A DNA stretch of 41,345 nucleotides, taken from assembly GCF_019331695.1 (NCBI RefSeq), contig NZ_JAHBBI010000016.1, forward strand, positions 1 through 41,345, in the 5' to 3' direction. Position numbers and translations under genes: made by a program. Source of the stretch: Bifidobacterium pluvialisilvae (lineage in GTDB: Bacteria; Actinomycetota; Actinomycetes; Actinomycetales; Bifidobacteriaceae). The notes beneath the pieces are model-generated. The model worked only from the letters and a program-made list of their open reading frames with translations, ran no database searches and was not told the DNA's origin. Positions 1 to 7,440 of the stretch are shown piece by piece (the first letter of the stretch is position 1; every line of letters begins with the position of its first letter).

Positions 1-472
1 GGGTGGGAGATTGAGAGGCGGGAATGTGACGTGGATTCGGTCGGGCGGGATGTGATGGCGGATTCGGTCGGACGCGGCATGACGAAGGGTGGGATGACTG
101 GTGTGCTGCTGAGTGGGCGTTGTCTCAAGTTCGCATCGCCCCCGCCGGCGGGGAGGGTGATAAGGGTGTTGATGTAGTGACCGGACGCATCCTGATGTGA
201 CCGGGTGCATGTGCACTGGGTCACGTGTGATGCAAAACGTTGGAATTGCAACGATTGTGATAGCGTGTGGCCGGGTGCACCTGTGCCCTGTCACACGGTT
301 GGCGTATCCGGTTACATAGTTGGCGTGCTTGATGATTCGCGATTGCATTGTTTGTGGGTGGTCCGCTGGACTGGTTGTGGGTGTATTCGGGTACTCTGCT
401 CGGTCATCTTGGGTGGGCGAAGCTGTCACCTCTGCTCTGCCATCTCCTGGGCGGGCAACGCTGCCCCCTCTA

Positions 473-534
473 TCATCCTGAGTGGGCCGTGCCGTCACTT
501 CTGTCATCCTGAGTGGGCCGTGCCGTCACTTCTG
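473..534. repeat. 31-bp tandem direct repeat, two full copies
   Basis: Two identical 31-bp units, each beginning TCATCCTGAGTGGGCC, lie head to tail at 473-503 and 504-534. A third partial unit (TCATCCTGAG) starts at 535 and runs into the palindrome that follows. No function is visible. Confidence 0.85.
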
Positions 535-630
535 TCATCCTGAGCGAGCGCAGCGAGCCGAAGGATCTTGAAGGATTTTTTGGGCGGCAGAATCCTTCGA
601 CTCCGGCCTGCGGCCTTCGCTCGGGATGGC
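535..630. repeat. Intergenic palindromic repeat (GAGCGAGCGCAGCGAG type)
   Basis: The left half contains CATCCTGAGCGA and CCGAAGGATC. The right half contains AATCCTTCG and TCGCTCGGGATG, so the segment can fold into a long imperfect stem. Elements with this wording are common in intergenic DNA of many bacteria. Calling it a mobile or REP-like element is inference. Confidence 0.6.
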
Positions 631-800
631 AATAGTACGGTTGACTGGTTCCTTTCAGGATGACAACAGTGCGGTGAAGCGATTCCGCTCGGGATGGTGG
701 CGGAGCGCGTGCTTGACGACTGGATATCTAATCAGTTAACCGTCTGAAAAAGCAACAATATCAGTGTGAAAAATGCGAAACGACTGAAATTTCAATGGAA

Positions 801-830
801 TTGACAGATTACCAGAGTCTGCCCCATGCT
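801..830 (+). promoter_or_regulatory. Possible promoter of the alpha/beta hydrolase gene
   Basis: TTGACA at 801-806 is followed after 18 nt by CATGCT (825-830), a fair -35/-10 pair. The leader would run about 65 nt to the ATG at 903. Based on consensus matching only. Confidence 0.35.
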
Positions 831-902
831 TTAAGTGTTTCGCGGTTAAAACTAGTTACATATCTCCAAACCAAGGAGAGTTCCAAACCAGGGAGGGGTC
901 GG

Positions 903-1787
903 ATGGACAAGTGTTGGATGAAGATAGCGGTGAGCCGGCCGATGTCTTCCATCATCACCACATACGCCGTACTCGTCCACGGATGGGGAGGCTCCCCGAA
1001 GACCTGGGAGCCGGTGCGCTGGCCCGAATCGTGGAAGGTGCTCGCCTACACGCTTCCCGGCCACGCCGAGCGCGCGCAGGAAGGCCCCTGGACCATCCCG
1101 TCCGCGGCCGAGGACCTGGCCGCATACATCCGCGAGAACGTCCCGGCCGGCGCCCGCACCCTGCTCATCGCCCACTCCATGGGCGGCCAGCTGTCCATGC
1201 TGGTCAACGCCGACCACCCCGAGCTCATCGACGGGGAGGTCGTCATCGACCCCGCATACAACGGCGACGACTCGCCGGCCGACGTGACCGACATGCGACG
1301 CACTCTCAACGCGTTCCGCGCCGACCCGCACGGCGCCATGAACACGTTCATCCAAGGCGCGTTCTCCACGTATCTGCCGACCGAAAGCCGCCAGATCATC
1401 ATGAAGGACGCCGACCGCACGAACGGGCGGGCACTCGCCGACTACTTCTCCTCCGAATATCTGGAGGACGGGTCGTTCGGCCTGCGCGGCCACACCCCGG
1501 AAGTGGCGAAACGCCGCACGAAGCCCGTGCTCGGCTTGTACACCAGCCAGGCGCGCGGCGGCTACGAACGGGACTGCAATCCGGACGGTCTGGACGTCGA
1601 GATTTCGCTGTGGGAATCCGATCACGGCCACTTCATGCATATGGAGGATCCGCGGCGGTTCGCCGACGAGACCGTGCGGTGGGCTGCGGACCACGGCCTC
1701 GCCGACGTCGCTGACGTGGCCGAAGCCGACGTCGACGCCGACGATGACGTCGCGTCCGCGCACCGGCCGCTCACGACGGCCATCTGA
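903..1787 (+). CDS. Alpha/beta hydrolase
   Basis: A 294-residue protein of the alpha/beta-hydrolase fold. The oxyanion-hole motif HGWGG lies near residue 24. The nucleophile elbow AHSMGG puts Ser at about residue 92, and the C-terminal DHGHF motif (His 241/243) supplies the catalytic His. Family members hydrolyse esters or small acyl substrates; the substrate cannot be read from the sequence. No signal peptide or membrane segment is seen, so it is probably cytosolic. The ATG at 903 is chosen because GGGAGGGG sits at 891-898; an in-frame ATG at 795 lacks a ribosome binding site. The last 30 residues are an Asp/Val/Ala-rich low-complexity tail. The gene appears monocistronic, with a terminator about 85 nt downstream. 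Confidence 0.88.
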   Translation: MDKCWMKIAVSRPMSSIITTYAVLVHGWGGSPKTWEPVRWPESWKVLAYTLPGHAERAQEGPWTIPSAAEDLAAYIRENVPAGARTLLIAHSMGGQLSMLVNADHPELIDGEVVIDPAYNGDDSPADVTDMRRTLNAFRADPHGAMNTFIQGAFSTYLPTESRQIIMKDADRTNGRALADYFSSEYLEDGSFGLRGHTPEVAKRRTKPVLGLYTSQARGGYERDCNPDGLDVEISLWESDHGHFMHMEDPRRFADETVRWAADHGLADVADVAEADVDADDDVASAHRPLTTAI

Positions 1788-1870
1788 CCGCGGTCAAGTC
1801 ACGATACGACCATGATCCGGCCGACGGCAATGTCACAACAGTCTCGGCAAACCACCATTTTGCTGAATAC

Positions 1871-1905
1871 GGCGGCATCGAATCCTTCCGATGCCGCCGC
1901 TTTTT
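1871..1905 (+). terminator. Rho-independent terminator after the hydrolase gene
   Basis: GGCGGCATCG (1871-1880) pairs perfectly with CGATGCCGCC (1889-1898) and is followed by GCTTTTTG. This is a classic stem-loop plus T-run on the plus strand. Confidence 0.85.
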
Positions 1906-2033
1906 GTAAAGGAAATCAGTTACACTACAACAGCGCGATAATGACGACAACGCGGACGACGATCGACTGTGACGACCGCCGTCGACGATTGCCGTCACGA
2001 CGGCGATTATGACACCAAACGGGAGGGACGACA

Positions 2034-3119
2034 ATGGGTCGCTATGAGCAGTACGACGGCGACGAGGCACGGCATCGAGGCCCCGGTCCCGCCCGAACCG
2101 GCAACGTCAACATCCGCGACATCGCCAAGGCGGCGGGCGTCTCCACCGCCACCGTCTCGCGCGTGATGCGTGGTGGCAACCGGGTGTCGGAGGTCACGCG
2201 GGCCAAGGTGCAGAGGGTCATCGAGGAGCTCGGCTACATCCCCAACGCCCACGCGCTGGCGCTCACCACGCCGCCCAACTCCGTCACCTTCGTCGTGGAC
2301 CACATCTACGGCGGCACCTACGGCGAGATGACCGCCGGCGTGGAGCGCGAGGCGGCCGACCGCAAAATGACGTTCCGCCTGCAATCCACCGGTGGCGACT
2401 GGGACGACCCCAAGCCCATCCTCGACAACCTGCTCTCCCAGCGGTCACGGCTGGTCGTGCTCAACGCCAGCGACGTCATCGGCTCGCCGGTCGACGGCAT
2501 CCTCAACGACTACGTCGACAGGTTCGCCTCGGTCGGCACCGACGTGGTGGTGATCGCCCGTCCCCGCATGGACCTCGACCCGCGTATCGCCGTCGTCGAC
2601 TACGCCAACGAAAGCGGCATGTACGAACTGACGAAATACATGATCTCGCTCGGCCACCGGTCGTTCATGTTCGTCGGCAGGAAACCCGACTCCAGCGTGT
2701 TCACGGCACGGTACCACGGGTTCCTCCGCGCGCTGGGCGAGGCCGGCATCGCCTATGACGACCGCGTCAACGTGCCCATCGACGACGACCGCGACAGCGT
2801 CATCGCCAACGTCATGGCCGCCTATCCCATGGTCCCCGGTTGCACGGCCGTCGTGGCCGTCACCGACGCCATGGCGTTGTACACCATCGCCGCGTTGCGC
2901 AAGCTCGGCAGGAACGTGCCGGCCGACGTCTCGGTCGGAGGCTTCGACGACATGCCCTTCGCCGAGGACCTGGTCGTGCCGATGACCACCGTGCATGCGC
3001 CGTTCGGCAACATGGGCCATATGGCCGTCAAGATCGCCCTCGACGGGCTCGGCCGCGACGTGACCATGCCCACGCAGCTGAAGATTCGCGGTTCCGTCGC
3101 CGTGGCTCCGGCGCGGTGA
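2034..3119 (+). CDS. LacI-family transcriptional regulator
   Basis: A 361-residue LacI/GalR repressor. About 23 poorly conserved residues precede the helix-turn-helix (NIRDIAKAAGVSTATVSRVM, roughly residues 25-44) and hinge helix. A periplasmic-binding-protein-like effector domain follows from about residue 85, ending with the family signature DVSVGGFDDMPFAEDL. The start at 2034 follows GGGAGGG with a 6-nt spacer. The gene converges on the MFS exporter. No sugar gene lies directly beside it, so its regulon and inducer are unknown. It could regulate the catabolic genes from 5.6 kb on, but two nearer LacI genes are better candidates. Confidence 0.93.
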   Translation: MGRYEQYDGDEARHRGPGPARTGNVNIRDIAKAAGVSTATVSRVMRGGNRVSEVTRAKVQRVIEELGYIPNAHALALTTPPNSVTFVVDHIYGGTYGEMTAGVEREAADRKMTFRLQSTGGDWDDPKPILDNLLSQRSRLVVLNASDVIGSPVDGILNDYVDRFASVGTDVVVIARPRMDLDPRIAVVDYANESGMYELTKYMISLGHRSFMFVGRKPDSSVFTARYHGFLRALGEAGIAYDDRVNVPIDDDRDSVIANVMAAYPMVPGCTAVVAVTDAMALYTIAALRKLGRNVPADVSVGGFDDMPFAEDLVVPMTTVHAPFGNMGHMAVKIALDGLGRDVTMPTQLKIRGSVAVAPAR

Positions 3120-3132
3120 ATTGCGCAGTGAA

Positions 3133-3161
3133 TCACACACGATTAATCACGATTGTGTGTC
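3133..3161. terminator. Bidirectional hairpin between convergent genes
   Basis: ACACACGAT pairs with ATTGTGTGT around a short AATCACG loop (one G-U pair). It lies between the end of the LacI gene and the end of the MFS gene, overlapping the last codons of the latter. There is no long T-run on either strand, so terminator activity is inferred. Confidence 0.5.
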
Positions 3162-4133
3162 GGCGTGGCGGAGGGCCCGCGCCAACATCACGCCGATGAT
3201 GGTGACCGTGATGGCCATGATGAGGTAGTCGATTCGCGCTCCGGACTGCGTGGCGAGACGGTATTCGCTGGTGCCGACGGCGCAGACGAGCCCCAGGGCG
3301 GTCAACGCCGCCTGCATGGTCGTCTGCTGCGCGTCGTGCAACGCGTCGATCGTCTCCGCACCCTGGTTGATGAACACGATCAGGCCGGTGAACCCTACGG
3401 CCAGCATGACGAACTGCGCGGTCGCGAACGGTGTCGCGCCCGTCGGATGGGACTGGATGATGGTGGCCAGACCGAGTGCAAGGGCCGCCGCCATGATCGG
3501 CAGCAGAATCACGAAGATCATCCGCCAGGACGTGTGCGCGGCCACGAAGCCGCCGAACGCCGGTCCGAGCGCCGGGGCCGTGCCGACCACCAGCGTGCCG
3601 ATTCCCATCAACATGCCGATCTTGGGTTGCGGGGCCTGTTCGAGGATGATGTTGAACATCAGCGGCAGCGCGAGGCCGGTGCCGATTCCCTGCAGCATGC
3701 GTGCGCACAGCAGGATGGGGAAACCGTTGCCGACAATCATGATCATGCAGCCGGCGACGGAGGCGAGGACGGCCACGACGAAGATGCCGCGATGGGGGAA
3801 CCTGCGGTCGAGGAACGACGACAACGGGACGGTCACCGAGACGACCAGCAGATATCCCGTGGTCAGCCATTGGATGGTCGACGCATTGACCGACAGCATC
3901 GCCATGAGCCTTGGAAACAGCACGTTCATGACCGTCTCCGTAAGAATGCCGATGAATGCCAGCGAGCCCACGGCAACGATGGAGCCGATGAGCTTCGGGG
4001 ACATGGCCTGCGGCGGTTGCGCCGGCGTGGTGGCGGATTGCGTCCGTGCGGTCGGTTGCGGTCGGACGGATTGCGTCTGCGTATGGTTGGTCATGCGGGT
4101 CTTCGAGCCCGTCGATATCGGTGACGTCTTCAT
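3147..4133 (-). CDS. Shortened MFS drug exporter (DHA2/EmrB-QacA type)
   Basis: A 328-residue membrane protein of the major facilitator superfamily. The start at 4133 has AAAGGAG just upstream. After about 40 polar residues come TM helices typical of the DHA2 group. Visible signatures are the TM2-3 loop region SSFLDRRFPHRGIF, TM4 LCARMLQGIGTGLALP, and the TM5 motif GTLVVGTAPALGPAFGGF. I count about nine hydrophobic segments, whereas DHA2 exporters have 14 TM and about 450-500 residues. After TM8 the sequence passes through SEYRLATQSGARID to a single final helix, so most of the second half seems to be missing in frame. It may be non-functional. It is divergent from a LacI regulator and shares twin operators with it. 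Confidence 0.75.
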   Translation of the reverse strand: MKTSPISTGSKTRMTNHTQTQSVRPQPTARTQSATTPAQPPQAMSPKLIGSIVAVGSLAFIGILTETVMNVLFPRLMAMLSVNASTIQWLTTGYLLVVSVTVPLSSFLDRRFPHRGIFVVAVLASVAGCMIMIVGNGFPILLCARMLQGIGTGLALPLMFNIILEQAPQPKIGMLMGIGTLVVGTAPALGPAFGGFVAAHTSWRMIFVILLPIMAAALALGLATIIQSHPTGATPFATAQFVMLAVGFTGLIVFINQGAETIDALHDAQQTTMQAALTALGLVCAVGTSEYRLATQSGARIDYLIMAITVTIIGVMLARALRHADTQS

Positions 4134-4169
4134 GAGACACGCTCCTTTGATTTCCCCAAAAATCAATAC

Positions 4170-4183
4170 GGTAAGCGTTTTCC
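4170..4183. promoter_or_regulatory. LacI-type operator 1 (MFS side)
   Basis: GGTAAGCGTTTTCC, within TACGGTAAGCGTTTTCC, has the CG-centred palindrome typical of LacI-family operators. It lies 37 bp upstream of the MFS start and begins exactly 60 bp before the matching site at 4230. Confidence 0.7.
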
Positions 4184-4229
4184 ATAATAGTCGGGGAAGG
4201 CGCCGGGTGCTAGACTTCACCATTGGTAC

Positions 4230-4243
4230 GGCAATCGTTTTCC
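4230..4243. promoter_or_regulatory. LacI-type operator 2 (regulator side)
   Basis: GGCAATCGTTTTCC, within TACGGCAATCGTTTTCC, matches operator 1 at all but two positions. It lies 55 bp upstream of the LacI start at 4299. Autoregulation and joint control of the exporter are inferred. Confidence 0.7.
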
Positions 4244-4298
4244 GTGACGTTGCCCCGAAGCGGCGGGCGGATTGTGGACATATGGAGGATGGACGGCG

Positions 4299-5387
4299 AT
4301 GACGACGGATCATCAGGGCAGGGCCGCGACGCTTATGGATGTGGCCAGGGAGGCGGGCGTCTCCATCGCCACCGCCTCGCGTGCGCTCAACGGCGGCACG
4401 CGCAAGGTGCGCAAGGACTCGTATGAGAAGGTCGTGGCGGCGGCGCGGCGGCTCGACTACCGCGCGAACGCCTATGCGCAGGCCGTGGCCAAGGGCGTGT
4501 CCCCGAACATCGCGCTGCTCGTCTCCGACATCTCCGACCCGTATTTCGCCGGCGTCTCGCAGGGCGTCCTCAAGGCGGCCTCCGAGCGCGGCGTCGACGT
4601 CGCCATCGGCGTGGCGTCCGACGGCGCCGCGGAATTGGAACGCATCCGAGGGTTCATCGCCTCCCGGCCGCGCGGCATCATCATCTCGGAAAGCGAAAAC
4701 GTCAACGACCGTACGAGACGGGACCTCCAGCAGGAGCTGAAACGCTACACCGACGCCGGCGGGCGCGTCGTGTTCATCCTCGACCGTGATATGCCGTTCC
4801 CCGCCGTCGACGTAGGCAACGAAGCCGGCGGTTACGCCATCGGCAAGCTGCTGATCGATGCCGGGTACCGGCGTCCGCTGATTCTCAAAGGCAACGACGG
4901 CTACCGTTCCTCCGGGCAGCGCTACCGTGGTGTGGTCAGGGCGCTCTCCGAAGGGGGCGTCGACATCGACCCGCGTGCCGTGGCCAGCGGCGGATTCCGT
5001 CGCGAGACCGGTTTCGCCGTCGTGGCGCAGATGCTTCGCGACGGACTGCTGTCGCCGGGGGAGGGGGCGCTCTACGGCGGCAGGGGCGCGGACTGCATCG
5101 TGGCGCTGAATGACGTCATGGCCATTGGCGCCATGACCGCGCTGCGCGCCGGAGGCCTCGAACCCGGCAGACAGATGGGGGTCACCGGTTTCGGCGACAT
5201 TCCCTACGCCGCCGACGTCTACCCGGCGCTGACCACCGTGCACCTGCCGCTGCAGGACATGGGCCGCGCCGCCGTCGACAACATCATGCTCGGCGACGAC
5301 GAATACCGTGGCCTCGGCCATCGGCTGATCTTCCTGCAGAACAGGCCCGACGTCATCCTGAGGGATTCTCTGCCGAAGCGTTCCTGA
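4299..5387 (+). CDS. LacI-family transcriptional regulator, divergent from the MFS gene
   Basis: A 362-residue LacI/GalR repressor. The helix-turn-helix TLMDVAREAGVSIATASRALNGG lies near residues 12-34, with effector domain after residue 70 (NIALLVSDISDPYFAGVSQGV) and the C-terminal signature GVTGFGDIPYAADVYPALTTV. The ATG at 4299 is preceded by GGAGG (4284-4288); an in-frame TTG at 4272 has no ribosome binding site. Two matching operators lie in the divergent spacer, so it probably represses itself and the exporter. The inducer is unknown. Confidence 0.93.
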   Translation: MTTDHQGRAATLMDVAREAGVSIATASRALNGGTRKVRKDSYEKVVAAARRLDYRANAYAQAVAKGVSPNIALLVSDISDPYFAGVSQGVLKAASERGVDVAIGVASDGAAELERIRGFIASRPRGIIISESENVNDRTRRDLQQELKRYTDAGGRVVFILDRDMPFPAVDVGNEAGGYAIGKLLIDAGYRRPLILKGNDGYRSSGQRYRGVVRALSEGGVDIDPRAVASGGFRRETGFAVVAQMLRDGLLSPGEGALYGGRGADCIVALNDVMAIGAMTALRAGGLEPGRQMGVTGFGDIPYAADVYPALTTVHLPLQDMGRAAVDNIMLGDDEYRGLGHRLIFLQNRPDVILRDSLPKRS

Positions 5388-5418
5388 ACTTTCCTCGTGC
5401 CTTCGTGCGTTCTGTGAT

Positions 5419-5439
5419 GTTTACCCGCGCAAATTGTCG
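5419..5439. repeat. Partial copy of the GTTTACTCGCGCAA element
   Basis: The 21 bases starting GTTTACCCGCGCAA closely match the left arm and loop edge of the perfect hairpin at 32856-32916. The right arm is not present here, so this looks like half of a decayed copy. It lies in the 250-bp spacer after the LacI gene. Confidence 0.4.
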
Positions 5440-5515
5440 GGATTGAGGCGGATTCTCGACCATTCGCGTGTGGGAAATGCGGGTTCCGATGATTCGATAA
5501 CGGCGTCGGTCGCGG

Positions 5516-5544
5516 TTACAGTTTTGAAATCGGTTTCATATAAT
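5516..5544 (+). promoter_or_regulatory. Promoter with embedded LacI-type operator
   Basis: A consensus -10 TATAAT (5539-5544) follows a -35-like TTACAG (5516-5521) at 17 nt. The spacer holds TGAAATCGGTTTCA (5525-5538), a near-perfect palindrome, so a bound repressor would sit between the two promoter elements. The same 14-mer recurs at 9404-9417. Confidence 0.75.
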
Positions 5545-5636
5545 ACTGTCTGACAATGAAAGATGGCGTTTTGGAATAAAGAAACCAATTTTAAGCGCGG
5601 TTTTGTGAAGAACGTCCGACACTGCAAAGGAGCGTC

Positions 5637-6647
5637 ATGTCCGAGAAATTCAACGTCGTTATGTCCATCAAGCCCGGCCTGCCGGAGCAGCTGCTCACCG
5701 AGCCGATGTGGAAGCGCCTGCACGAGATCGCCAACATCGAGCGGCACACCGAGATCACCGACTTCTCCGATTCGGCCGCGCGGGAGCGCATGAAGGACGC
5801 CGACTACCTGTGGTACGGCTGGGGGCAGATCACCGCCGACGTGCTCAACGCCATGCCGAAGCTCAAGGGCATCATCGCCGCCCAGGGCAGCGCCTACAAG
5901 GCCCTGACCGACGATGCCCGCAAGATCGCCAAGGACCGCGGCATCTTCGCCACCAACGTGCAGGCCGCCAACTCCATCCCCGTGGCCGAATACTGCCTCG
6001 GCGTCACGCTGCTGGAAAGCAAGGACCACACGCTTTCGCAGCATCAGTACGGCGAGAGGCGCGCCTACATCAACCGCGAGGTCAACTACGCCGACGCCGG
6101 CACCTTCGGCAAGACAGTCGGCATCGTGACCGCCACCGCGCAGATCGCCCGTGACTTCATGGAGATGCTCAAGCCGTTCGACTTTAACGTGCTCGCCTGG
6201 AGCCGCCACCTCACCGATGAGGAGGCCGCGCAGTACGGCGCCAAGAAGGTCGACCTCGACACCGTGTTCCGCGAGTCCGACATCGTGTCCATCCACACGC
6301 CCGGCATCCCGCAGACCGCCGGCATGATCGGCGCCCACGAGCTCGGCCTCATGAAGGACGGCGCCCTGCTGCTCAACTCCGCCCGCGGCATCGTCATCGA
6401 CCACAAGGCGCTCGAGAAGGAGCTCGTCTCCGGCCGCATCCGCGCCGTGCTCGACGTGACCGACCCGGAGGAGCCGCTGCCCGCCGACTCGCCGCTGTGG
6501 GATCTGCCGAACGTGGTACTCACCCCGCACATCGCCGGCTCCATGGGCTGCGACCTCAACCGCATGGGCGCCTCCGTGCTCACCGAGTTCGAGCACATCG
6601 CCGCCGGCGAGCCACCGGTGCGCTTCGAGGCCAACCCGCTGGACTGA
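5637..6647 (+). CDS. D-isomer-specific 2-hydroxyacid dehydrogenase-like protein
   Basis: A 336-residue member of the NAD-dependent D-2-hydroxyacid dehydrogenase family, which interconverts 2-oxo and 2-hydroxy acids. The catalytic set is present: Arg 250 in NSARG, Glu 279 in DPEEPLP and His 298 in TPHIAGS. The cofactor-binding loop is odd: where the family has GxGxxG the protein reads VGIVTATAQIAR (161-172), with no glycine after G162. The usual acidic residue after the second strand is replaced in VLAWSRH. Cofactor use is therefore uncertain. The start follows AAAGGAG. The gene is driven by the operator-promoter at 5516-5544 and is followed after 23 nt by the AGE fragment, so the two were probably one operon. 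Confidence 0.85.
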   Translation: MSEKFNVVMSIKPGLPEQLLTEPMWKRLHEIANIERHTEITDFSDSAARERMKDADYLWYGWGQITADVLNAMPKLKGIIAAQGSAYKALTDDARKIAKDRGIFATNVQAANSIPVAEYCLGVTLLESKDHTLSQHQYGERRAYINREVNYADAGTFGKTVGIVTATAQIARDFMEMLKPFDFNVLAWSRHLTDEEAAQYGAKKVDLDTVFRESDIVSIHTPGIPQTAGMIGAHELGLMKDGALLLNSARGIVIDHKALEKELVSGRIRAVLDVTDPEEPLPADSPLWDLPNVVLTPHIAGSMGCDLNRMGASVLTEFEHIAAGEPPVRFEANPLD

Positions 6648-6670
6648 CATACAAGGCACAGGAGCGTCTT

Positions 6671-7192
6671 ATGGATAAGAAATACGAATACGGCACGGAC
6701 GAGAACCGTGCGCTGCTCAAGCGCGAGACCGAGAACCTGCTCGGCTTCGGGCACAGGTTCCCCGCGCCCGGCGGCGGCTCCGCCTGGCTCGACAACGAAG
6801 GCAGCCCCGACCCCTCGCATGGCATCCAGACGTGGATCACCTGCCGCATGGCGCACGTGTACTCGCTGGGCACGCTGCTCGGCCACCCCGGTTCCGAGGA
6901 GCTGGTCGACGCCGCAGTGGAGGGCCTGCTCGGCCACCTGCACGACGACGCCAACGGCGGCTGGTACCCGGAGATCACGTGGGACGGCAAGCACGGGCCC
7001 GACAAGATCTGCTACGCCCACGCGTTCGTGATCCTCGCCGGAACCTCAGCCACGCTCATCCCGCTGCTCGACCCGGCTCTCCGTGGCCCCGGCGCTCAAG
7101 GCCTCGCTCGCCGGCTGATCGAACGCCCCCCCCGGCGCCCTCGGCTCCCCTTGTCAGGGGAGCTGGCCGGCGTAAGCCGGACTGAGGGGTAG
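6671..7192 (+). pseudogene. 5' fragment of an AGE-family sugar epimerase/isomerase
   Basis: The 173-residue frame begins with AGGAGCG upstream of ATG 6671. The N-terminal ~125 residues look like the N-acylglucosamine 2-epimerase / aldose-ketose isomerase family (HRFPAPGGGSAWLDNEG, WITCRMAHVYSLG, DKICYAHAFVILAGTSATL). Family members are about 380-420 residues with an (alpha/alpha)6 barrel, so more than half is missing. Homology stops near 7045. The remaining residues are Pro/Arg-rich, and the last ones are encoded by the repeat at 7143-7189. In another frame, 7079-7118 could read as a foreign C-terminus (LSVAPALKASLAG), suggesting a deletion junction. Almost certainly non-functional. Confidence 0.8.
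7143..7189 (-). repeat. CTCCCTCAGTCGG-type palindromic repeat, reverse copy
   Basis: Reads GGCTCCCCTTGTCAGGGGAG and then CCGGCGTAAGCCGGACTGAGGGG, two consecutive hairpins. It is the reverse-orientation counterpart of 7226-7268 and 24953-24999. The AGE fragment's reading frame ends inside it. Confidence 0.75.
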
Positions 7193-7225
7193 TCGGAGCG
7201 GACTCGGCATGTACCGTCTTCATCT

Positions 7226-7268
7226 CTCCCTCAGTCGGACTCCGACAGCTCCCTCATCAGAGGGAGCC
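7226..7268 (+). repeat. CTCCCTCAGTCGG-type palindromic repeat, forward copy
   Basis: CTCCCTCAGTCGGACTCCGACAGCTCCCTC followed by ATCAGAGGGAGCC, in shortened wording: stems GTCGGA/TCCGAC and GGCTCCCT/AGGGAGCC. It faces the copy at 7143-7189 across 36 bp. Confidence 0.75.
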
Positions 7269-7364
7269 AAGGGAACCCCGAGCAGGCGGGCAATCGATTA
7301 CAAGCCGCGGCAATGTCATCGAGGCTTGAAATAATAGGCAACATCGTGACCGTCGGCATGAAGT

Positions 7365-7377
7365 CTGAAATACTTTC
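7365..7377. promoter_or_regulatory. LacI-type operator upstream of the 7441 regulator
   Basis: TGAAATACTTTCA keeps both half-sites (TGAAA...TTTCA) of the 14-mer at 5525 and 9404 but with a 3-nt instead of 4-nt centre. It lies 63 bp before the regulator's start, so autoregulation is plausible. A second operator-like sequence, GGCAATCGATTAC, occurs at 7289-7301. Confidence 0.45.
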
Positions 7378-7440
7378 ATACCGACGGTCAATGCAGTACA
7401 ACTGCCATAAGGCGGCACAACCATCCAAGGAGACCAACCA

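Larger units (their letters stand above)
1..902. other. Gene-free leading region
   Basis: I find no convincing gene here. The open frames lack a ribosome binding site and look like non-coding translation. The stretch holds a two-copy 31-bp tandem repeat (473-534), a long imperfect palindrome (535-630) and, from about 700, an AT-richer part with a plausible promoter for the hydrolase gene. A short palindrome TGAAATTTCA lies at 785-794 and resembles the half-sites of the LacI-type operators further downstream. Confidence 0.6.

Noticed and set aside
205-543. Open frame of 112 codons in the leading region
   Set aside because: No ribosome binding site, Cys/Trp-rich composition unlike the neighbours, and its end runs through the 31-bp tandem repeat.
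473-630. Possible CRISPR array
   Set aside because: The 31-bp units are directly adjacent with no spacers, and only two full copies exist.
4134-5321. Upstream extension of the MFS frame into the LacI gene (up to 724 codons)
   Set aside because: The extension is antisense to the LacI gene; a good ribosome binding site and the divergent promoter place the real start at 4133.
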